Below, piece by piece: positions 56,665 to 64,000 of a stretch of DNA of 64,000 bases; the stretch's first letter is position 1, and each line of letters begins with the position of its first letter. The notes beneath the pieces are model-generated. The model worked only from the letters and a program-made list of their open reading frames with translations, searched no databases and was not told the origin of the DNA. The stretch comes from Yponomeuta sedellus. Taxonomy: Eukaryota > Arthropoda > Insecta > Lepidoptera > Yponomeutidae. The position numbers and the translations under genes are program-made. Location of the stretch: the NCBI GenBank assembly GCA_934045075.1, contig OW203736.1:9450075-9514074 (forward strand). Reading direction: 5' to 3'.

Positions 56665-59600
56665 TTAGAGCAGAGCATTTATGACGACGTTGTTTATAAG
56701 CGGTACTCCCGACGCCAGCCGTTCAGTTTGTACTAAAATTTTGACGTCTTGCCTACGCCGCACACGTCCTAAAGCAACGTATAATTGGCCGTGACTAAAA
56801 ACGTCAGATCGCAAATCTATACCTACTCTGCTTATTGTTTGTCCCTGGCTTTTATGAACGGTCATCGCATAACAGACTTGCAAAGGAAATTGACGTCGAC
56901 TCATCTCAATCGGGCTACGAGGTTCGAGGGGAGTTTTGAACAAAATCCGCGGAATGTAAAAGTGTTCAAGTTCGCCCGGTTTTCGAACTGTTATTAACCG
57001 CGGCGTTGTTGCAACGACTATAACTTTGGTGCCGTTAACTAATCTATCTGAGAAGCTGAGATTACGGATCACCATGCAAACGCATCCGATTTTTAACCTC
57101 AGGTCATGATCAGGCACCCCCGGTTGTTGAACGTTATGCAACATATCGGGACCTAAAAAGAAATCGTCGATATCGTTATCTTCAGAGACTATTGCGTCGG
57201 CTGAATAAAAATGTAATACGTCCCCTGGGACGTTCTCTAGAATTTTATCATTTATTTCTCGGACACTCCTATTGTGAGTGGACAAAATCGCTCTTTGAGC
57301 GCACACGTCTGGTCTATCAACTTCAGACTGTGGAAAAACAAAGCTGATGAGATCATCTAGCTCAGTGACGTATGAAATCATTGAGAGATCGATCAAATTT
57401 TGAGCTCTACGTCCAGTTTGAACAACTTGAGAGGGAATTTCATTGCTGCCAACCTTTAATAAAAATTGAGCAAATTCCTCATCCTCTCTACTTCTCTGGG
57501 AGGTTGACAGCGCAAAAGATTTGAGCTTTTGCCAAAGGGGCGATGACTTCACAGAGCCGTTGACAATGTCAGCGTCTGTCCAAGCATTTACTACAACTGG
57601 TGGAATTTGCCTGAAATCTCCTGCAAAAATTATAATTTTTCCACCAAAAATCTCATCACTTCTCATTAAATCTCTTAAGGAGCGATCCAACAGATGAATC
57701 AAATATTTGTGTGCCATAGGGGCTTCGTCGTAAATAATAACGGACGCATGATAAATTAACTGTCCCCTTTGAGACCCGTTCGTGACATTCCAGTGACCTA
57801 GATCATCCACGATATTTAGCGGGAAACGAAACATGCTATGCGCAGTTGTACCACCTTCGTAATTTTGAGCGGCTATTCCCGAGCTCGCTGTGCATAAAAC
57901 AACCCCGTTACGCGAGCTACGTACGTGTGCGGCTATTACATTAAGCAAAAGCGTTTTACCAGTTCCCGCTGGACCATCAACGAAAATGGCAGTTATGTTT
58001 TCGTTGCGAAATTTATTGTCTGTGATAAGTTTATCGATATAATCAAACACTGCGTGTTGATCGGATGACAAGCGCGGGGTCCATTGTTGTACAAATTCGT
58101 TAAGGCGAACATTGGAAAACTCTACCCGTTCCCTATCTAATTCAGTTGTTTCGTCGGCGACGTCAGGTAACCCTTGCTCTACCAAAAAAGTGCCGTGTTT
58201 TCGTAAGAGTCTATCGATGTGAATAAGACTGAGCTCATATGCTCTATCATGGTTGTCCGGTAACCGCTCGAGAAAGTCTTCGCATAGTTGGTTTTTGAAT
58301 TTGTCCCACAAAAGTGCGACGGGTGCACCATTTACGGCCAAGAGCACCAAAAACCGACGCAAACGCGGCCCGGTAAGGAAACCGGCGGCTTCTAGTAAAG
58401 CTGCTTCGTATTCGATTTCATCATCTGCCATACCTACTGCTTTTGCGGCTTCCTGGAAAGTGTTACAATTTGGCCCACCGAGAATTAATAGATCGCGATA
58501 GTTACGACAGGGGTACGAGGCGAGAAGGAGACGCAAATAAAATTGTTCACCTCTATTTGGCGCGACCCAAAACAAACGCGTAACCATTTCCCCTCTTTGT
58601 CTTTTAGTCACGAACCGAGTGCCCATTTGATGTATTTGAACAGTTTTTGTTTTAGGTCGCCGCGTGTGAACCAAATACCGTTCGTAAAAATCTAAATAAG
58701 TTAGATTATCAAATTCCTCTCCGAGAGGACGATTAAAATAAATCAACAAATCGGACGAAGCGTTTTCTACCGTTTGTGTTTCAGTACCCGGTTTAAAAAT
58801 GACTGTTTGATGCCCTTCGAGATGGACCGCGAGTTGTTTAACGTTGGGTTCGCGAGCAGTTACATCAAACTCTAAAACTCTCCACGCCGCGTCGCACGAA
58901 CCAATGTACCGCTTTGTTACGTACTGCTCTACTTCGTTATTTCTAAGTTCCTCGGGAACGATAGCAACTCTGGCTTCGTCTGGTCCCTTGGTCATGTATT
59001 TAAAAAGATATTTTACAATTTTACGGGCGGAAGAAACCTCCAAGTTAAGGTGGCAGTCGTATTTCAGAAGGAGGGCTGCATTGTATGGAACTACCCACAA
59101 ATCTGAGACGGTTACGTCCCGATTACGGTATTTAATGGTACCAGTATTATTCCCATCGCGGCGTAAATGAATAAACCCCTTACTGTCAGAGTGCGTCGTA
59201 TCGGTCTCGCGTTTAGGGAAAAATTTTGAGCATTTTTGTTTTTCGCGGTCCCAACATGGGAGGTCAGTTCTCCCGTGAGAAGGACCGCATGGGCCATGAA
59301 TCATGTGTTCCAGAACACTCTTACGTAGTCTACCACCGGCTTCTTCCGGAGAAGGTAAATCGGCGCGAACAAATTTGTCTATATCAATGTTTTGCACGGG
59401 GCCTCCACCTTCTACTCTAAAGCAAATGTGGGCGTGAGGGAGACCGCGTTTCTGAAATTCTATTACATGCATAATATACATACACTTTCCAAACCATGCT
59501 CCAGAGCGAAGATCGCGTAATAATTGAGCTAATTTTAAATTGAAAACTCTTGCGCATATAAGTGGTGATGCTTTTTGGCCCCTAGGAATAGATTCCTTAA

Positions 59601-62022
59601 TCTCAACCCACTTAGGGTTACATGTTATAGTTAAGAAATAAGATGGAGTACCCAATCTATTTACAACGGCAATGGCGTCCATATACTTGACTTTCATGTA
59701 CCGAGGGCCACCGGTAAAAGAGCATGGCAAATAAATTTTACCCGGAATGACACCGCCCTCCCCTTGAACTGTTTCATCATTAGCAACGGTTCGTGCTAAA
59801 CTATTTTCGACTTCTGGCAGCGGTGCCGAACGAAGAACTGACGCAGAGTTTCGATTCTGCGTTCTAGAAACAAAACGTAATCGTTCCTCCTCGATCCTAC
59901 AATACATATCAACAAGCCATTCTTCTGAAAGCCGACCGAGTTGTGAAAATCGCGGTTCTGACAGAAGCAAGCACCGAATGTACTTGAGCTGAGATAATTT
60001 TGCACCTTTGTTATCTGCTTTGCATATCTCCCAACCCGGATTCCCATGTGGATACAAGAGCGGATATTGAAATGGTTCATAGAGTATATGGAAAACATCT
60101 ACGGTGTGCGGTTTTTCACCTCCGATTTTCCAAATGGCAATATGACGCGGAACAAAACGTTCGCGCTCTGTACTTATGATAGCGGCTACTTCTCTACCTA
60201 ACGGTGTATCACCTAAAATGTTACCGTGGGTGCGACGTGACGTGGATTCAAAAATTAAGTGCGCATCATCTGAAGTTTCTTGATTTAACCTTTTAAAACA
60301 GTCAATGTACGGATTGACCTCGTGCATGAAGTGCGTAATTAATCTACATACATCCCGATCAAGTTTGAGGTCCGCTGCCAAGCGTTCGCGTTCCTCGCTG
60401 TCATCAATATACATACCGATGGGATTAGTTGAATCGGTATATGACAAATCAAATACGCGGTGATAAACGCGGCCTTGAATTTTCAAAAAATATACACCCG
60501 TGTCTTGGTGTTGAAAACCGTGAGTGACGCCTAACGCACTAAACGCAAACAAGTTATTGAATGCTCGGGGATGTTTAACGAAATTTGGATGCGTGTAAAA
60601 GTCTTCCGTTAACGGCGGAAAGTTTTGAATATTATTTGCGCCCGCCCCGCAGCACCATTTTAATCGGGTTTTTTCTTCGTTAAATAACGGCGCGTTACAA
60701 AATTGACATTTAGAGACATCGGCTGCCAACAAAGAGGATTTTTTTAGGCTGAATAACTGAACCGGGTTTAAATCGTCATGTTTTCTCGCGCCAATCAAAG
60801 TCGACATTGATCGTAATGCTGGTTCTACATTTCTATTACGCGAATTGAACGTTGCACGTGCAGTTTGTATGACCTCTGGATTATTTTCCGTGTAACGCTG
60901 CACGGCGGCTCTATGTATATCTGGATGACTCTGACTGTAACGATCTACGGCGGACCTATTTATTTCAGGATGTTCATTAGTATATTTTTTTACAGCGGCT
61001 CTATGGATCTCGGGATTTTCTTTATTGAAACGTTCAACGGCAGCCTTGTGTATTTGTGGGTTTTGTTCATAGTACCGTGCTACGGCATTTTTATTCGCAT
61101 CCGGATTGTTTTTTTTAAATTTTTTTGCGGCATTATCACGCGGGTCATTACAAAGCGGCTTCATCCCACGTTTTGTAAGATTGATTACTCCAGTTGTGTT
61201 TAAAGTAGATGGTGTTTGTGAGCATTCACCGGCGTTGTGCTCTTCTGAAATGTTCGTGACGCGCAATTTGTGAACAGCATACTGTTCGTTAAAATCGTTG
61301 TTTTGTCTAATGCACAATAATTTTACTAAAATTTCAAGACTGTCGCACATAAAAAGACGTGCTACACCAGAACCAGTTGTAATACCGCACTCATCTACTG
61401 AATGACTATTAAATAAATAATATTGGTTGCCACATTTCCAGAAGCTGAAAGTGTAAGCCATTGCGGTGAACAATCCAGAATCGGTTTGTTCATTAAAATC
61501 TTCCGAATTGAAAAGTTCGTTCAATTTAGTATTCAATTCATTTACACGATCACTGTATGTGGGTGCCGTGGGATACAAGCCATTGAATATCCAGTCTTCG
61601 GACATATTAGCGATGCGGTTATTAATTTTTACATGGGTTGGTAATTCTGACGGTTCTATTGTTCGAGGGTCTTCTACTGGGAATATTTCCTGGAAAAGTA
61701 AATATCCTGCAGACAAAATGTTGTCTATTTCTGCCGTCGTGAAAGGTGCCCTACCTTTAATTACAGAAAAACACGCGGCAGCAGCTGACATAGCGACACA
61801 CGAAACAGAACCACCTCGGGGAAATTTCCCATTATTTTGGCACATGGTACCTGAGGCCACACAATCAACTCCTGATACAATATGTACGTCCATCTCTGCA
61901 CTTACCTTAGCAGATGTCGAGGGGCGCCCAGTGCGCTTGACCTTCGCGGGCCGTCCACGGCGCGCACTCTCGGTCGACGGGATTCTCTTTGCAGGCATAC
62001 TGGAAGTAGGAGTACGTATCAT
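56665..62022 (-). CDS. Helitron Rep/helicase transposase with extra N-terminal modules, 1,785 residues
   Basis: Catalyses rolling-circle transposition of the element. Uninterrupted ORF. Modules in order: basic start (about 1-40); cysteine-protease-like region (about 60-245; C75 in GGSVSCVAMS, then YYLFNSHS with H207); six 15-residue repeats (306-395); Helitron zinc-finger-like segment CQFCNAPLFNEE...CCGAG (439-460) and the following conserved RAFNNLFAFSALG; HUH nuclease with FLTITCNPKW (796-805), LPHAHI (H863, H865) and two tyrosines in YLFKYMTKG (Y1005, Y1009); Pif1-like SF1 helicase with GPAGTGKT (1350-1357), YDEAPM (1431-1436), AGDFRQIPP (about 1467-1475), TVHKSQGQT (about 1721-1729) and YVALGRVRR (1748-1756). 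All catalytic residues I can check are present. No C-terminal endonuclease as in Helentrons. The first ATG has A at -3; a second lies at codon 9. Intactness suggests recent activity. Confidence 0.93.
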   Translation of the reverse strand: MIRTPTSSMPAKRIPSTESARRGRPAKVKRTGRPSTSAKVSAEMDVHIVSGVDCVASGTMCQNNGKFPRGGSVSCVAMSAAAACFSVIKGRAPFTTAEIDNILSAGYLLFQEIFPVEDPRTIEPSELPTHVKINNRIANMSEDWIFNGLYPTAPTYSDRVNELNTKLNELFNSEDFNEQTDSGLFTAMAYTFSFWKCGNQYYLFNSHSVDECGITTGSGVARLFMCDSLEILVKLLCIRQNNDFNEQYAVHKLRVTNISEEHNAGECSQTPSTLNTTGVINLTKRGMKPLCNDPRDNAAKKFKKNNPDANKNAVARYYEQNPQIHKAAVERFNKENPEIHRAAVKKYTNEHPEINRSAVDRYSQSHPDIHRAAVQRYTENNPEVIQTARATFNSRNRNVEPALRSMSTLIGARKHDDLNPVQLFSLKKSSLLAADVSKCQFCNAPLFNEEKTRLKWCCGAGANNIQNFPPLTEDFYTHPNFVKHPRAFNNLFAFSALGVTHGFQHQDTGVYFLKIQGRVYHRVFDLSYTDSTNPIGMYIDDSEERERLAADLKLDRDVCRLITHFMHEVNPYIDCFKRLNQETSDDAHLIFESTSRRTHGNILGDTPLGREVAAIISTERERFVPRHIAIWKIGGEKPHTVDVFHILYEPFQYPLLYPHGNPGWEICKADNKGAKLSQLKYIRCLLLSEPRFSQLGRLSEEWLVDMYCRIEEERLRFVSRTQNRNSASVLRSAPLPEVENSLARTVANDETVQGEGGVIPGKIYLPCSFTGGPRYMKVKYMDAIAVVNRLGTPSYFLTITCNPKWVEIKESIPRGQKASPLICARVFNLKLAQLLRDLRSGAWFGKCMYIMHVIEFQKRGLPHAHICFRVEGGGPVQNIDIDKFVRADLPSPEEAGGRLRKSVLEHMIHGPCGPSHGRTDLPCWDREKQKCSKFFPKRETDTTHSDSKGFIHLRRDGNNTGTIKYRNRDVTVSDLWVVPYNAALLLKYDCHLNLEVSSARKIVKYLFKYMTKGPDEARVAIVPEELRNNEVEQYVTKRYIGSCDAAWRVLEFDVTAREPNVKQLAVHLEGHQTVIFKPGTETQTVENASSDLLIYFNRPLGEEFDNLTYLDFYERYLVHTRRPKTKTVQIHQMGTRFVTKRQRGEMVTRLFWVAPNRGEQFYLRLLLASYPCRNYRDLLILGGPNCNTFQEAAKAVGMADDEIEYEAALLEAAGFLTGPRLRRFLVLLAVNGAPVALLWDKFKNQLCEDFLERLPDNHDRAYELSLIHIDRLLRKHGTFLVEQGLPDVADETTELDRERVEFSNVRLNEFVQQWTPRLSSDQHAVFDYIDKLITDNKFRNENITAIFVDGPAGTGKTLLLNVIAAHVRSSRNGVVLCTASSGIAAQNYEGGTTAHSMFRFPLNIVDDLGHWNVTNGSQRGQLIYHASVIIYDEAPMAHKYLIHLLDRSLRDLMRSDEIFGGKIIIFAGDFRQIPPVVVNAWTDADIVNGSVKSSPLWQKLKSFALSTSQRSREDEEFAQFLLKVGSNEIPSQVVQTGRRAQNLIDLSMISYVTELDDLISFVFPQSEVDRPDVCAQRAILSTHNRSVREINDKILENVPGDVLHFYSADAIVSEDNDIDDFFLGPDMLHNVQQPGVPDHDLRLKIGCVCMVIRNLSFSDRLVNGTKVIVVATTPRLITVRKPGELEHFYIPRILFKTPLEPRSPIEMSRRQFPLQVCYAMTVHKSQGQTISRVGIDLRSDVFSHGQLYVALGRVRRRQDVKILVQTERLASGVPLINNVVINALL

Positions 62023-62362
62023 TATACTAAAGTTTAAAACGCCGAATGTTACAAAACTCGCGGCATTCGGCAGAATGACAAAAAGAAGAATGTTCGTAAT
62101 CCTGAAAGTACGATTGTGTTTGTAAAGGCGAAGATTAAAAACCCGATATTTCTTATAGGTACCTACGTTTGAAAGATTTAATATTAAAACTCTAATGCTT
62201 ATTTTACCTATGATTGAAATGCCGAGATTAAAATTCCGAAAAATAGAAATTATAATACTGTTGAATCAGTTGTCGGTCTTACATGTTCATGTTCAACCCA
62301 ACACCTATGTTTTTGTTGTTGCAGATTGAGTAGGTATGCATTATTTTAGGTATTATAATCAT
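62023..62362 (-). promoter_or_regulatory. 5' flank of the Helitron gene
   Basis: Presumed promoter and left-end region of the autonomous Helitron. Positions 62,088-62,362 recur at 48,160-48,395 in front of the satellite, and a 13-bp word also at 37,816. Conservation between elements supports a cis-acting role. The terminal TC was not located. Confidence 0.45.
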
Positions 62363-62769
62363 TTGTTCTTTCAAATGTTGGTGTATTTAACTTCAGTGTA
62401 ATCGCTGTCGATATTGTAATAATTAGATATTTAGTCCGTATGTATTTTCCGTCTGCATTTTAAACTTAAGTATTTCATAGGTATGTGTTAGTTGCTTAGG
62501 TATTTAAAATCATTTAAAGATATTTAAATTTTGAGGATCTTGAACGTAGGTTATTTTACGTTAGTTTATTTAATATTCGACATTGCAATAAGTACCTACC
62601 CGGAAGTAGTTTTAAGCACATATAAAATAATTGTAAGTGGATTATATGATGTAATTACATAAAACATGTATAACTATGAAAACCAACCAACCAACAGACC
62701 AACAAACAAACCAACCAACCAATAAAATAATTAATCACCCAGACAAACAGATGCCAGATATAATGCGGC
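62363..62769. other. AT-rich spacer
   Basis: Includes a short accaacc-rich tract at 62,676-62,722. No gene or shared repeat. Confidence 0.4.
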
Positions 62770-63430
62770 CATGGCCCATGCTGGCCCACTGCTCGCTATT
62801 GCCAACTGTAGGCCACCATCACTTGCTGTTTCTACAATGGCGCGTGGCTCATTGCTGTCTGGCAAATCACTTGCGATGGACGTGGAAGTAAAGTAGTTGC
62901 GGCTGCAACTATTTAGGTATTTTACTTATTTACAAGTATTACAGAAATATGTACAACCATAATTAAAACTGTTTTTATACGGATTTATGCTCGTTTATTA
63001 AATTTTTACAATTTTCCAACGTTTCGGCACTTTTTCAGGTGCCGTGGTCCCGGATGACCACGAAAAAGTGCCGAAACGTTGGAAAATTGTAAAAATTTAA
63101 TAAACGAGCATAAATCCGTATAAAAACAGTTTTAATTATGTCTACAGCTCGTGTTAACCTTAGAAAATACTATGTACAACCAACAAAAATGGCGCAAAAT
63201 TACTGGTTCACATTGATATAAATCAAAAAACTTGTAGTTCAATAATTGTCTAAACGATGAGCCACTGTGTAAACAGAGATGGGCCACGCTACGCCACGAT
63301 TCCTTTGAAGTGTGCCCAAAAACCCGACAACTGTCCGATTGCGCGCCACGATAGGCAATTATGCGCCACTACACACCATTCCCCCGTGTACACAATGGCA
63401 ATGGCGAGCAGTGGGTCAGCATGGGCCATT
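62770..63430. mobile_element. Element with 33-bp inverted ends, hosting palindrome F1
   Basis: Left ggcccatgctggcccactgc (62,771-62,803) and right ggcgagcagtgggtcagcat (63,397-63,429) are inverted partners with few mismatches. Both flanks of the inner palindrome are rich in ggcca/tggcc words. No transposase; class unknown. Confidence 0.5.
62958..63140. repeat. Perfect 79-bp-armed palindrome (family F1)
   Basis: Arms 62,958-63,036 and 63,062-63,140 are exact reverse complements over 79 bp. The 25-nt loop itself folds (gtggtc...gaccac). A single-arm relative lies at 46,631-46,760. Confidence 0.9.
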
Positions 63431-64000
63431 GTGTACTGCGGGCATAACACAATAAGTAAGTCGTTAGGCCTAGGACACACAGGAAGGATGAGGGAGCGAA
63501 ATAGACATGACGCGTAGTGTACCTATAGAATTCGCAGCTTCGCTGTCCGTCCTTTCTACGTGGGTTTTGTATGAAAGTAGATGACGCGTCTGTTTCACAC
63601 TCTGGCCTCCTTTCTGTGTAGTCGAAGCCTTAGTGACGTTTGTATGTCGCATGCATATACCATCTAGACAGGACGGGCTTTAGTGTCACGCTTGCCACCG
63701 GCGGCGCCGTGGTGTGTGAACACTTCTGACACTCCGCTAGGGCAACAGAAGGTCGAGGTAAAACTTTTATCTCACTATCGGGTAGTGGCATCTGGCTTTG
63801 CGCGGTGAAATAGGGCGAGATGGTGCTAGCCAATAATGCGCTACAACCTTTGTCGTGATGTTGTGCACCCTTAGCAGATTACCTTAAATGCAGGCGCAAG
63901 GATATCTGATTGCCTGCGGTGAAATGCCTAACCACGGTGTGCACATGTTGTGATGAAACCCCATACACTCTCTCTGAGAGAAGGTTATGCCTTGTAAAGA
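63431..64000. other. Terminal spacer
   Basis: GC content is higher than average. The 67-codon minus ORF at 63,630-63,833 (with CQKC) is not recognised. No shared repeat. Confidence 0.35.

Noticed and set aside
58253..61644. Plus-strand ORFs of 82-219 codons opposite the Helitron gene
   Set aside because: They are antisense shadows of a long constrained coding frame, with no recognisable features.
62958..63140. Hammerhead ribozyme, suggested by ctga...gccgaaacg
   Set aside because: The core CUGANGA is not present (ctgaaaa), so the catalytic fold is not supported.

Overview
The window looks like nuclear DNA from a moth or butterfly (Lepidoptera). This is inferred from its repeats: SINEs with a 5S-rRNA-like or tRNA-like head, RTE-type LINE ends with a GAC/GAA tail, Helitrons of the lepidopteran kind, and AT-rich spacers. 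There is no operon or other prokaryotic signal. Coding density is very low, and I found one host gene and one large transposon gene that I can support.

Layout. Positions 1-25,190 are a mosaic of nested, mostly degenerate transposable elements (5S-derived SINEs, three tRNA-derived SINE groups, RTE LINE ends, MITEs, non-autonomous Helitrons). At 25,197-30,055 on the minus strand lies a two-exon, type II membrane protein gene of the GT10 (alpha-1,3-fucosyltransferase) family. Its 3.7-kb intron is packed with SINEs and its stop codon touches a MITE. Its catalytic Thr-Glu-Lys motif is replaced, so it may be a pseudoenzyme. Positions 30,056-43,800 are again TE-rich spacer with a few doubtful small exons. 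At 43.8-45.9 kb there is a stack: a copy of the Helitron 3' flank, then a 1.07-kb PIF/Harbinger-like element that swallowed a LINE tail and a mariner relic, then a 0.42-kb relative of the same element.

Positions 48.16-62.4 kb form a Helitron-related block. A module homologous to the 5' flank of the autonomous Helitron (48,160-48,395) leads directly into a 7-kb satellite (48,396-55,560; about 40 monomers, higher-order periods of about 365 and 665 bp, a strongly conserved dyad-symmetric core). This is followed by an apparently intact autonomous Helitron whose 1,785-residue Rep/helicase protein (56,665-62,022, minus) keeps its HUH, two-tyrosine and SF1 helicase motifs. It also carries an N-terminal segment resembling a DUB-like cysteine protease and a six-fold 15-residue repeat. 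Right of it is a perfect 79-bp-armed palindrome (62,958-63,140) nested in another inverted-repeat element.

The best candidates for something not yet described are the Helitron with its fused protease-like and repeat modules, and the Helitron-linked satellite with its conserved hairpin-prone core.
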